Positions 20,201 to 27,958 of a DNA stretch of 64,000 nucleotides are shown one piece after another (position 1 is the first letter of the stretch; each line of letters opens with the position of its first letter). Under the pieces are notes generated by a model. The model ran no database searches. It worked only from the letters and a program-made list of their open reading frames with translations, and was not told where the DNA came from. Source of the DNA: Verminephrobacter eiseniae EF01-2 (GTDB taxonomy: Bacteria > Pseudomonadota > Gammaproteobacteria > Burkholderiales > Burkholderiaceae_C); assembly GCF_000015565.1 (NCBI RefSeq), contig NC_008786.1, forward strand, positions 4,204,501-4,268,500, given 5' to 3'. The translations under genes were made by a program, and so were the position numbers.

Positions 20201-22280
20201 GACCGCGCGCGAACACGCTTTCGGGCGTGATATATACATATTTTGGAGGCACGCTGCCCGGAACGAGAACGTCGATGCGCGGCGCTCCGCCGGAGAGGGA
20301 AACCGCCATGGTCTTGATCTTCAAGGCATTTTCCACTGTGGCAAGGTCGGCAGGAGGGCGGGTCAAATGACGAATCTGCGTGGTATTGCCATAGAGCGCA
20401 GCGCCCGCCATCTGGTAGGTTCCCCCCATGGCTGGAGCTTCGGGGCAAATACCGTTCACATCGGAAAGCCGGGTCACTGTTTTCGCAGCACATGAATTCT
20501 TGTCGGTGGCGGCCGTCATATTCTTGCCGGCAACGGAACCGACGGAACGAACCGTATTGCTGATGCCTTCTGCATCACCTATCTTGTCGACAAAGGAATC
20601 AAGGCCGGCAGCGGAATCCGGCAAGGTACCAAATGGCACGACCCCTTGCCCATCGAAACTGAGGGTGCTGGAAGAAAGTGCCAGAATGTTTAATGGACGG
20701 CAAACCGCATTGCCATATTTGGCCCTGCGTGTCTCTGAATCGGTGAACGGGTCGCTCCAGTTGGCAACCGGCATGCCGACACTGCTATCGGCAGTCCTGG
20801 ATGACGGATTGGTCGGCGTGGGTGTCGACCCGTCATAAGCATAGTATTGCAATGCCTGGATCAGCATTTCACCCATCGGATTACCCCAGGCCGGCAGTTG
20901 GGTTTCACCAGAGTTGCTTGGCGCCACACTCGCTCCCCATCCCGATCCGTAGGTATGGTCTTGCATGCGCCCATAAAGAACGATGGCGTCGAATGTCTTG
21001 ATGACGCCAGGAGCTATCGTCTGGTTATTATCCAGTGGCACTGCGGGGCAGCCAGACGAGGCGCTATGGCAAAAAACACCGGTATCATGATTGATTTCAT
21101 CCTCCAGATCACGCATGTTTTTTCGCAGCGCCCCTGCCGTATTTTTCCGGTCATAACTGCCAGTGATCAGTCCGAACTCTGCCCGGGCCGCTTCGCCATG
21201 GGCTTTGGGGTAGCCAAATTCCTGAAGCAAGCCAAAGGGTTTCAAGCCGGATGGAAAGGCCTGGCAACGCTCTGCACCCAAAATTGCAGGGTCGCATACC
21301 TTGACCCGAACATTCAAATCCGGTCCAATGCCGGAGTAAGTAGCACCATCCAGTGTCCGTGACGGAATGCTCGTTTCATGCCGGACCCCTCCACCTCCTG
21401 GCTGCAGGTAGAATTGTGCGAGCTTTGGCCCGAAAGTGCCGGTCTTGTAATTATCGGGAGCGTCACGCCACCGGCATACCAGCAATTCCACGGTCGACCA
21501 GAAGCGCACATTCCCCTTGACCAAACGCATAATGGGTTGCGATGTGCCTGGATTTTCGCTGGTGCCGGTCACGCAAATGCTCAGACCCGCATAAACCCCG
21601 GCGTTGTTTCCCGTTGTCTTTACCAGAGATCCCTCACTGAACGGCGTGTAATCACGGATGTCGGTTCCCCTGTAATACTTGACGAACGAATGCGCGTCCA
21701 GAACCAATCTGGACCCCATCAAAACCGTCGACCCACTGCTGTCTTGTTGCCTGTATCCGCCATACAGCATCTTGCGAACGGTATCCAATCGGGTCATCGT
21801 GGCCCAGTTGAGGAAATTGCCGCTCCAATGGGATACCTGGGGTGAGCAACTGTATTTGATGGCAGTCACCGTGCCGACCGTGACGGCGGTCTGGGTGGCC
21901 ATGGCTGCCGGATTGAATTGGCCGGCATTGTTGTCGTAAGCATAGCATTTGCTCGCATCGAAATAGCCGTAATACAGGAACGTTGGCTTGAAGGTGGTGT
22001 CGATGACATCATCGCCATCGATGTCCTCAAAGTCGTTGTAGATGGGGCCAAAAAGCAAATGGTCTTTGGACGCAGTCAGCATCACCATGGGCTTGCTGGC
22101 AGCGCTGACGATATTCGGCGGTATTGCGTTTTCCGGCCTTGATACATCAACGTCTGCAGACGCTGCCGACAGCATCATGCTGCCGGCCATGGCGGCCAAC
22201 AGCAGACCCGGCTTGATGGCAGCCGATATTTTCACGGCCTGTTGGAGCAGGTGATGAATGGCCACGGACTTCTCCCTCAT
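17289..22280 (-). CDS. pilY1: Type IV pilus tip adhesin/assembly protein PilY1
   Basis: A 1663-residue secreted protein, longer than the roughly 1160-residue P. aeruginosa PilY1. A signal peptide (GLLLAAMAGSMMLSAASADV) is followed by a large N-terminal region with an acidic DIDGDDVID site. The C-terminal beta-propeller is announced by WVAANDGMLHAFNPDTG, with the calcium-binding EF-like loop DIDGDGTADVAYAGD near residue 1343. PilY1 sits at the pilus tip and promotes extension and adhesion. The C-terminus is Cys-rich (CQAGEAGCTCTEGTCTKAATC). Start and stop overlap pilX and pilE as ATGA. Confidence 0.94.
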   Translation of the reverse strand: MREKSVAIHHLLQQAVKISAAIKPGLLLAAMAGSMMLSAASADVDVSRPENAIPPNIVSAASKPMVMLTASKDHLLFGPIYNDFEDIDGDDVIDTTFKPTFLYYGYFDASKCYAYDNNAGQFNPAAMATQTAVTVGTVTAIKYSCSPQVSHWSGNFLNWATMTRLDTVRKMLYGGYRQQDSSGSTVLMGSRLVLDAHSFVKYYRGTDIRDYTPFSEGSLVKTTGNNAGVYAGLSICVTGTSENPGTSQPIMRLVKGNVRFWSTVELLVCRWRDAPDNYKTGTFGPKLAQFYLQPGGGGVRHETSIPSRTLDGATYSGIGPDLNVRVKVCDPAILGAERCQAFPSGLKPFGLLQEFGYPKAHGEAARAEFGLITGSYDRKNTAGALRKNMRDLEDEINHDTGVFCHSASSGCPAVPLDNNQTIAPGVIKTFDAIVLYGRMQDHTYGSGWGASVAPSNSGETQLPAWGNPMGEMLIQALQYYAYDGSTPTPTNPSSRTADSSVGMPVANWSDPFTDSETRRAKYGNAVCRPLNILALSSSTLSFDGQGVVPFGTLPDSAAGLDSFVDKIGDAEGISNTVRSVGSVAGKNMTAATDKNSCAAKTVTRLSDVNGICPEAPAMGGTYQMAGAALYGNTTQIRHLTRPPADLATVENALKIKTMAVSLSGGAPRIDVLVPGSVPPKYVYITPESVFARGQVGSPMTFASISSGPTHGAFMVTWNDILMGGDHDMDITGFIRYDLSKNENSPSGWDISILTDITNVAGGGSGTHGFSIIGVQNPDGRSGNGRYLTHQHIGGLLTGISPESDYLCGQPSYRNRTLPGSSSRYSETVCSVSGDGSTGDPNNPHLHPYFTVQNREFIVRHTFNMVGEKNALIKDPLWYAGKYGSFKSGVKNPDGTYQTLAMPSTQDTWDSIKTDGSIGQDDIPDGYFLGRRPELLEAYLRNALNVLAKNTNAVPTIAAAQLSSAEHKFMARFDSTAVTGELEAYEVDSSGKFSATPAWKAGALLQARTDVANSREIITNNGNGPAAGVKFRWTSLPEDYKNKMTAQSKNRLSGTNAKLALEYIRGDQSREGFNGLRQRVGSLLGPVVNATPWVQGRPDATLAGLRSDDGYVTFFKNHKDRAKLLWVAANDGMLHAFNPDTGAEVFAYVPGALANRLAEIPLQRGSNAAGRTKLAGKDFVTGAENLPPHGTVWPYVDGNPFSADVKVGIAAGTAWKTYVFGTLGRGGKGVFALDATRIADLTEDNAANVFKWQFTAADDPDLGYITGEVSIHATSNQALPVAKMNNGKYALLLGNGYKSESGKAVLYVLFVDGPGGNGWTPGRDGSYLKIVADAGPGNGLSMPRWEDIDGDGTADVAYAGDLKGNIWKFNLQHRTNPTMWQVDPQDGSASFGPGNASSVGRTWPLHNAGHPITTAPQLMHMGQGGLMVNFATGNAFGDADFPRVGVTQRVYGIWDRRSVAGAPPFAQTRTIDANTLVRRTYTRNAEGVVTVAADTPALDWSAHNGWYIDLPGPGEAVLSDPFLDAGVLSFVTVRPREVVTGESAPCFSNHRTAFYTVDPIAGKAERDLQGSIMLNSTKVLVTARDIGDQKVRLVIDKTKKAFTKACQAGEAGCTCTEGTCTKAATCGPGQRARRIVGSSADATICVSTVPRLQWREIPGLRTDQ

Positions 22281-23053
22281 GGAAAAAACACTGTCTGCAA
22301 AACGACCTGGGTTTTCGTTGAATATCCAAAACCTCGTGCAGTGATTCTGTACATCGTCGCCCACTGGTTGGCGCTTTCGGAGGTGGAGGTAACACTGGTT
22401 TCTGCGGAGTTTCTGCGCACATTCTTGCGCTTGAATACTTCGATCAAATATTCCGGCTGTTTCGCTACGCCACGGATGGGGGACGCGCCGGTATATGTGC
22501 CGAAGGGAACTCCTCCGATGAAATCATCACAGTGGTCATGGTTCACGGGATCACGTCCTGGCTTCTTGACCCCGTCCGGATCGTCGTCAGCAGTCCACCT
22601 TCCTCCCTTGCTCTTTGGCCACCAGGGTTCCGCAACATCCCGGTTCTCGGTGTCGTTCGCCGTTTTCCAATTGCTAATGGCATAATCTTCATCAGCCTTG
22701 TAACAAAGACCCTTTACGCATCCTTCGTTGAAATCCACGGGGTTCAAACCATATGTCATGCTGGAGGATGGATTGCGTGAGCACGATGCCTTCTTCGACT
22801 GCAATCCCCCCAATGAAGCGCTGTCTATGTCCCGTTCGGCGTCCCGCAGCGCTGATTCTGCTGCCTGCCTGGCGATTTCCTGGTCCATCTGATTGCGTGC
22901 CATGCTTTCGGCCAGCATGGATTGGCGGGCAGTCCAGATGCCGATTCCGGTGATGGCCACCAAAAACAGCATGACGACCACCAGGGCAACGCCGCGCTCT
23001 TGCGCTCTTGCGGCACTGCGTGCGCTGGCAACGGGTTTCATCAAATATTGCAT
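22277..23053 (-). CDS. pilX: Type IV pilus minor pilin PilX-like protein
   Basis: A 258-residue protein with an N-terminal class III-type hydrophobic helix (GVALVVVMLFLVAITGIGIWTARQ) preceded by a basic leader, then AAESALRDAERDI. This is the PilX N-terminal pattern (AARQ/ESALRDAE). PilX joins the minor-pilin complex that primes pilus assembly with PilY1. The ATG at 23053 has GAGGG eight bases upstream; an upstream TTG overlapping the pilW stop is the alternative. It overlaps pilY1 by 4 bp. Confidence 0.88.
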   Translation of the reverse strand: MQYLMKPVASARSAARAQERGVALVVVMLFLVAITGIGIWTARQSMLAESMARNQMDQEIARQAAESALRDAERDIDSASLGGLQSKKASCSRNPSSSMTYGLNPVDFNEGCVKGLCYKADEDYAISNWKTANDTENRDVAEPWWPKSKGGRWTADDDPDGVKKPGRDPVNHDHCDDFIGGVPFGTYTGASPIRGVAKQPEYLIEVFKRKNVRRNSAETSVTSTSESANQWATMYRITARGFGYSTKTQVVLQTVFFP

Positions 23054-23064
23054 TGCCCATACCC

Positions 23065-24213
23065 TCAATAATGCTGCTTCATATTGTTGCGCAGGCCGAA
23101 TTCTTCAACATACCGGGTAATGGTGTCCCCGGCGGGCTGGATTCTCTTTTCATTGTGGCAATCGCGGTATGTGCTTGCCGCACCCGCTGCGCTCGCCGTG
23201 CCCGCTGCGCCTGGCAGGCGCGTATTGCCGCCAAGGGTGCGTGTCAACAGGCAAACGCGCACCGCAATCACATTTTGCCAACGCTGCGGGGCATTGCTAC
23301 TAATTTCTGTTGCCGTAAAAAACTTCATACCCGTTCCGTCATGGATGCCGTAAGCAAACTGCAGGTCTTCCAGTCCTGCCACGATGGGTTGGTATGTCTC
23401 GAGGCCCACATTTCCAGGGGGGGCGCTGCCATTGCCGCTGCACACCAGGCTCTTGGTCATGATATCTCTTTGAAATTGATCGAATGCAACTCTGGTAGTC
23501 TTCAGCGTAAAGCGATTCGAGACGAAAACGGGTAGTTGCGGGGGGCCGGCTTTATTCGTTTTCACTGGTTTAAGAGTGTCCGGCCCCGACCTGCGCAGAT
23601 TGCCCGCAGCGTCCGCGTTTCTCTTGCGTATGGCGTTTCGGGAATCGCCGCCCCCCGGGAACTCCGGGTCGTCCTCTGGCGAAGCCACATCCCGGCCAGT
23701 GCAGTCGAAGCGCCGGCTGGCATCGCCCCCCATGAGACGGCTGTCGCTGGTGAAATAGTTGATGACCACGGTATCTGCAGCGTTAGCGCTTTGTGTGCCG
23801 CAGATACTGTTTTGCACATTGAACTCGGCGGCATCGCAGCCAAAAATACCCGTTTGGAATGCTGCGGGGCCTTGTGGCCAGTCGCTAGCGCGAATGTCTG
23901 GTGGGGCTGATGGATCGGATGGCAACGGGGGATAGGTGTCGTACATGCCTTTTTGGCTGATCTCGGCGGTCAAGTCCCTCGGTGTCGCCGCTGTGGCAGG
24001 ATAAAACCCTGCCATCATGATTTCACGCCCCAGCATTTGCATTACGAATGCGCCGGTTTCGCGGCTGCTGCTGGTTCTGTCGATGGCTCTTTGTGATTCG
24101 CGCACGGACAGATAGGTATAAGCAGCAGCGATCACGACCGCCATGCTGACGGTCATCGCCACCAGCAATTCGATGATGCTCAGGCCCTGCTGCGCTCGGA
24201 TCAGTTTGGTCAT
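23065..24213 (-). CDS. pilW: Type IV pilus minor pilin PilW
   Basis: A 382-residue prepilin-like protein. The leader MTKLIRAQQG precedes LSIIELLVAMTVSMAVVIAA, so cleavage is G/L and Glu5 is kept. The following ESQRAIDRTSSSRETGAFVMQMLGREI and AGFYP are typical of PilW. It acts with FimT, PilV, PilX, PilY1 and PilE at the inner membrane and pilus tip. It begins 5 bp after the pilV stop. The globular part contains many Cys and loop insertions that I cannot assign. Confidence 0.9.
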   Translation of the reverse strand: MTKLIRAQQGLSIIELLVAMTVSMAVVIAAAYTYLSVRESQRAIDRTSSSRETGAFVMQMLGREIMMAGFYPATAATPRDLTAEISQKGMYDTYPPLPSDPSAPPDIRASDWPQGPAAFQTGIFGCDAAEFNVQNSICGTQSANAADTVVINYFTSDSRLMGGDASRRFDCTGRDVASPEDDPEFPGGGDSRNAIRKRNADAAGNLRRSGPDTLKPVKTNKAGPPQLPVFVSNRFTLKTTRVAFDQFQRDIMTKSLVCSGNGSAPPGNVGLETYQPIVAGLEDLQFAYGIHDGTGMKFFTATEISSNAPQRWQNVIAVRVCLLTRTLGGNTRLPGAAGTASAAGAASTYRDCHNEKRIQPAGDTITRYVEEFGLRNNMKQHY

Positions 24214-24218
24214 GGTGC

Positions 24219-24896
24219 TTACGGAATAAAAGAAAATCGGGCACAGCGAACCCCGTCAGGGGCAGCAGCCTCAGACGGGCAGCAGGTTTGTTGGGCCATT
24301 CCTTTTTCCTCATCGGAGCAAACGCAGGTTTTTTGGGCCATTCCTTTTTTCCCACCGGAGCAAACAGATGCGGCAGCCCGATCCTGCGCTTCACTGTCAA
24401 TGAGTTCCTTGTCAAACCACATCATGGTGACAGTCAGTCCGATTTGTCGATTGCCTGAGATCAGGGCAGCGCCCTGCGGCAGGTTGTTGCGAACCCGTTG
24501 CCGCCAGACCTGCAAATCATGGGCGGCACGCTGTGAAGGCGTGCAGATGGCGGTTTCACAGTCCGGTGTCACGGGTTTCAGCGCGTCCGATTGCTGGGCT
24601 GCCCAAGTGGCGTCGATGATGTACTTTGATTCTGTATTCACCCCCGGCTCGGCGAAACTGCTCCCTGCAGCATCCGGATTGATGCGAACCCGTTCCGACA
24701 ACTCGGAAAGCAAGGTCGATGCGGACGAGCGCGCCCAGGTGTTTATCTTGTATTTCATGGTCGCTGCCTGAAGCCCTGCAATACCCAGCATACCGATGGA
24801 CAAGACAACGATGGCTACCATCACCTCCACCAGGGTGACGCCGTGCGTGCATTGCCGTGGTGGCAAGGCGGTGGGTTTTCGTTTGGGGTGATTCAT
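24219..24896 (-). CDS. pilV: Type IV pilus minor pilin PilV
   Basis: A 225-residue prepilin with leader ending in HG before VTLVEVMVAIVVLSIGMLGIAGLQ; the GLQAATM motif is diagnostic of PilV. The C-terminal end is unusual: two 14-residue in-frame repeats, CSGGKKGMAQKTC and CSDEEKGMAQQTC, followed by CPSE, put five Cys in about 30 residues. The repeat is also present in DNA at 24291-24364. The ATG at 24896 gives a 19-residue basic leader. It lies between fimT and pilW in the operon. Confidence 0.9.
   Translation of the reverse strand: MNHPKRKPTALPPRQCTHGVTLVEVMVAIVVLSIGMLGIAGLQAATMKYKINTWARSSASTLLSELSERVRINPDAAGSSFAEPGVNTESKYIIDATWAAQQSDALKPVTPDCETAICTPSQRAAHDLQVWRQRVRNNLPQGAALISGNRQIGLTVTMMWFDKELIDSEAQDRAAASVCSGGKKGMAQKTCVCSDEEKGMAQQTCCPSEAAAPDGVRCARFSFIP
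24291..24364. repeat. 42-bp-period direct repeat in the 3' end of pilV
   Basis: Two copies of about 33 bp (24291-24322 and 24332-24364), starting ttgggccattcctttt and ending ggagcaaac, encode the duplicated Cys-Lys-Gly-Met-Ala-Gln-Thr-Cys segment of PilV. The period keeps the reading frame. The second copy has one extra T in its T-run, balanced by other changes. Confidence 0.85.
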
Positions 24897-24909
24897 GACA
24901 ATACCATCA

Positions 24910-25530
24910 TCAGTAATCCTGACATGCCCTATCCGATGGAATCCTGCGGGTAATCCCCAGAGCATCCAGGCAAATATTGAAGGCGAATTTTTTTGTCAAT
25001 GGATCTTCTTTCCCCTTGTAGACCAGATTGATCTGATCCCACTGGCTCTTCGGAAGTCCGCCACGCGCATTGAATGTCATTCTTGCTTGTCCCGCCAGCA
25101 ATTTGTAATCCGCATCTGTCGCCGGGCGGGCCAGCAGCAGATCCTCCGGTTCCGGGGTCAGGATCGGGTCCAGACTATCGCAGGTAGGATTGATGAAAAT
25201 GATCCAACCCTTGTTCCAATCGGGCTTCAGCGCTGCGGTGCAAGTTGGCTCGGGATCGCCTGCATTGGTGCTCGTGCACAAGGTGAAACAGGTATTTCGA
25301 TTGACAGCCTCGCTGCGGACTTTCAGAATGCTGCCGATAAATTCGTTACCGAGATTGGTCAGTCTGCTGCGAATAATGGAGTCCCGCACCGAGGGCGCCG
25401 CCAAACTGCCCAAAATGACCGCCAAGGCCAGTGTCACCATGAGTTCGATCAGCGTGAAGCCTCGCGCTGCGGTCACTGTGGTGCATGAACGGTTTTTCGG
25501 CAATTGTTTGCGCAGCCATTGCCATTGCAT
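24910..25530 (-). CDS. fimT: GspH/FimT family prepilin
   Basis: A 206-residue pseudopilin with cleavage motif ARG/FTLIELMVTLALAVILGSLAAPS, the GspH/FimT pattern (FTLIELM then APS). The leader is 24 residues from the ATG at 25530, which has AAGG seven bases upstream. An ATG at 25578 would add 16 residues but has no ribosome site. It is the first gene of the pilus operon, and its stop lies 13 bp before pilV. The downstream beta-rich domain carries several Cys. Confidence 0.87.
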   Translation of the reverse strand: MQWQWLRKQLPKNRSCTTVTAARGFTLIELMVTLALAVILGSLAAPSVRDSIIRSRLTNLGNEFIGSILKVRSEAVNRNTCFTLCTSTNAGDPEPTCTAALKPDWNKGWIIFINPTCDSLDPILTPEPEDLLLARPATDADYKLLAGQARMTFNARGGLPKSQWDQINLVYKGKEDPLTKKFAFNICLDALGITRRIPSDRACQDY

Positions 25531-25630
25531 GCTTTTGCCTTGTTTGGCAGCGCCAGCCCGGGATGGTCGATTGGTCATGCGGAGTATCTTATGTGGCGAA
25601 GTGCAACTTTACGCAGTTACAAGTTTCCAT

Positions 25631-25860
25631 TCATCCTGTCGATGTGACCGTCTGGTAATAAATGGCGGTATGCCAAGCGTCGGGTATGCGCAGGGCGACA
25701 TGCTTGGTTGCACGCGCAGGTGCCGGCCGCTGGAGGTATTCAAGGGCCATACGGCCGATTGCGCCGCAGTCGCTGACCAGGTCCGCAAGCCAAGGCACTG
25801 GCATCGAGCGCGCAGCGCATGGACGCTGGGCCGGGCAAGGGCAGTGCCGGCAGGACGGAT
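25631..25860 (-). pseudogene. Possible LacI/XylR-type regulator remnant
   Basis: A short minus-strand stretch reads LVSDCGAIGRMALEYLQ, resembling the IGRMAAEHL segment of LacI/XylR sugar-binding regulators, and ends at a stop at 25631. No DNA-binding domain or full ligand domain is found on either side in any frame. The resemblance rests on one motif. The rest of 25579-26450 has GC-rich open frames on both strands but nothing I can recognise as an intact gene. Confidence 0.25.
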
Positions 25861-26091
25861 GCCTCGGTCGCAACCGCACCAAGAGCCGGGCAGCGGCGGG
25901 CGGCCCGTCAACGATCGAGCGGATGCTCAGTGATGCACTGGGGCAGAGCCGCATTCACTCGGGGATCTGCCAACCCTTGCCGGTGGCCTTGAAGGTTTCC
26001 GGCAGATCAGCAGATCGAAATGCGCGTTCGACCCAAGCCCATGCTGTTCGACGACGGGCACTTGGCATTGGTCAACGCCAGCCACATCCTG

Positions 26092-26252
26092 GTGTCGCGT
26101 CACGGATCATCTGTCGGTCTGCGCTGGCCATCGAAGCGCATCGCGGCGTTGCATCGCTTGCCAATACAGCTCGGTATGGGCTGCGCGCTGCGCCTTGCGC
26201 TGCGCTCCGATGGCTGCGCGCAGCCTACGACATCTGATCCGTGACGCGACAC
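26092..26252. repeat. 161-bp inverted-repeat (MITE-like) element
   Basis: GTGTCGCGTCACGGATCA at 26092-26109 recurs perfectly inverted at 26235-26252. Inside the outer arms the complementarity continues imperfectly (ggccatcgaagcgcatcgcg against the complement of the 26200-26225 region), so nearly the whole segment can fold into one long hairpin centred near 26172. No transposase lies within. No clear target duplication is seen. A miniature transposable element or a processed remnant are both possible. Confidence 0.65.
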
Positions 26253-26450
26253 TAGCCGTGACCAAAGCCGTTCGCTCCGATCGCGCCCAGACGCCGGCAA
26301 ACACGCCCCGGACGGCAGCCCTTGCCAGTTCCGGTACCCTGCTCGCGGGCTTGGGCACCCTGAGCTGCAACGTCACCCATGCCGCGCTGAACCCGCAGGC
26401 CAAGATCGCCCTGACGACCCCCCACTGCCTTGCAGGGCAACGCCTTCATA

Positions 26451-26485
26451 ACGGGCTACAGCCGTTTTGCTGTCGCCCGTTTTTC
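26451..26485 (+). terminator. Rho-independent terminator with no intact gene upstream
   Basis: ACGGGCTACAGC and GCTGTCGCCCGT form a 12-bp stem with one mismatch and a 6-nt loop (cgtttt), followed by TTTTTCTT on the plus strand. The structure is strong. No intact plus-strand gene ends nearby, which suggests that a gene upstream has decayed. Confidence 0.75.
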
Positions 26486-26604
26486 TTGGCGCGCCGGGGT
26501 GGTTTCGATGCGCATTCAGCATCCGGAAAACGGACGGCCCTCTGCGCCAACATAGCTGCCGCCCCATGGCCCCCAAGATCAAGGCATCCCGGTGCATGGC
26601 CCAT

Positions 26605-27438
26605 TCATCGTTCTTTGCCCGCCCTGCGGGTGGATACGGGTGGAGTGGTTGGAGTGGTCGCCGCAAAATTTGCGATATGTACGGCCGGTTTTCCGGCTGC
26701 AAAAAGACCATTCATCGAAGCGGGCAGCGGGGCATCGGTGAATAGCGCATCTATCTCGCTGATATGTCCCAGACGCACCAGCGCGGGGCGGCCAATTTTG
26801 GAGCGATCGGCCACCAACAGCACTTGGTGTGACTGGGCCATGACGGCCTGGGTGACGCGAATTTCACGGTGATCGTAATCACGCAATGTGCCGTCGAGGT
26901 CAATGCTGCTGATGCCAATGACGGCAAAGTCGACCTTGAACTTCTGGATCAAGTCAATCGCCGCTTCACCGGTGATGCCTCGGTCACGCGGGCGCACAAC
27001 ACCGCCCGCGATGATGACTTCGGCCTGCGGGAAGTCGCACATCACGGCAGCGACATGGAGGCTGTTGGTAATGACCCGCAAGCCTCGATGCTGGCGCAAA
27101 GCGCTGGCGACCGCTTCGGCGGTGGTTCCCATGTTGATGAAGATGGTCGAGCGGTTCGGGATGTGTTGGGCCGCCTGGGCCGCAATCGCCTGCTTTTCTG
27201 CCGAAAGCAGCGTCTGGCGCGTGGAATGGGCCAGGTTTTCCAATCCACCCGGAAGACGCACTCCGCCATGGTAGCGACTGAGTCGCTGGTGTTCTTCCAT
27301 GAGCAGGACATCGCGGCGAATGGTTTGCGGCGTGACCTCGAACATGGCTGCCAGGGCTTCGATCGTGCTGGAGCCTTCTCTCTGGAGGTGGTTGAGCAGT
27401 TCTTGTTGTCTATTGTTGAGTTTCATGGGGCGCTGCAT
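26605..27438 (-). CDS. DeoR/GlpR family transcriptional regulator
   Basis: A 277-residue repressor. The N-terminal winged helix-turn-helix contains NNRQQELLNHLQREGSS and VTPQTIRRDVLLMEEHQRLS, the DeoR signature. It is followed by RYHGGVRLP and a sugar-phosphate isomerase-like effector domain (FINMGTTAEAVASAL, VITNSLHVA, GGVVRPRDRGITG). Such proteins repress sugar or glycerol-phosphate operons and respond to a phosphorylated intermediate. It diverges from the aldehyde-dehydrogenase remnant and Liv operon, but whether it controls them is open. The ATG at 27438 was chosen over 27426 for its GGAA upstream. Confidence 0.88.
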   Translation of the reverse strand: MQRPMKLNNRQQELLNHLQREGSSTIEALAAMFEVTPQTIRRDVLLMEEHQRLSRYHGGVRLPGGLENLAHSTRQTLLSAEKQAIAAQAAQHIPNRSTIFINMGTTAEAVASALRQHRGLRVITNSLHVAAVMCDFPQAEVIIAGGVVRPRDRGITGEAAIDLIQKFKVDFAVIGISSIDLDGTLRDYDHREIRVTQAVMAQSHQVLLVADRSKIGRPALVRLGHISEIDALFTDAPLPASMNGLFAAGKPAVHIANFAATTPTTPPVSTRRAGKER

Positions 27439-27655
27439 CAGTTTTCCACAGAAGTTGGTGGCGCGATGGCCCGGCCTGCTTGGGGGGGGCAGTGCAAAGC
27501 ATACATCCGTGCGCCCGTACAGAAATTCATTCAACAAACAATCGGGAATTTCCATGGGAACATCTTCGATTTGTTCTGTTAGATTCCAAAAGAAATGTTG
27601 TTTTTGATCTTTTACGAAAGATGAAAACGCAAAAAAACCCACATCCAAGAGACTC

Positions 27656-27958
27656 ATGAGCGACGGCAGCACCTTCTTCATCGGCAATGCTTGGGCAGCG
27701 CCACTGCGACCTGGATTGCCGTTGCAGGCATTCGATCCGGCAACCGGGTCTTTGCCGCGCCCGACGGCAACGGGAGGGCTTGCAGATGCAGACCGTGTGG
27801 TGGCTGCTGCACATGCTGCGCAGCCCGTTGGGGAGAATTTGCCTGCGGCGCAGCGTGCCGCAGCGATCGACGGTGCGCGCGGCATCGGGGAGCTCCTGCG
27901 GCACCGGGCCGTGCAGATGCCCGTCGCGCGCACGGTGGCCGACAAGGTTGCAGCATGA
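27656..27958 (+). pseudogene. Truncated aldehyde dehydrogenase N-terminus
   Basis: The 100-codon frame begins MSDGSTFFIGNAWAAP and contains FDPATGSLPRPTATGGLADADRVVAAAHAA, the N-terminal pattern of NAD-dependent aldehyde dehydrogenases. It ends after about 100 residues without the catalytic Cys or Glu regions, and its last part is degenerate. The stop overlaps the ATG of the Liv ATPase gene by two bases. It is either a translated remnant or simply the leader of the Liv operon. The region 27439-27655 before it shows no gene. Confidence 0.5.

Noticed and set aside
23054..23068. TTG at 23068 as the pilX start
   Set aside because: An ATG at 23053 has a well-placed GAGGG site and gives a normal short leader; the TTG would add only five residues.
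25662..26237. A 191-codon plus-strand open frame in the 25.6-26.3 kb stretch as a gene
   Set aside because: It has no recognisable motif, a composition like other shadow frames, and runs through the inverted-repeat element.
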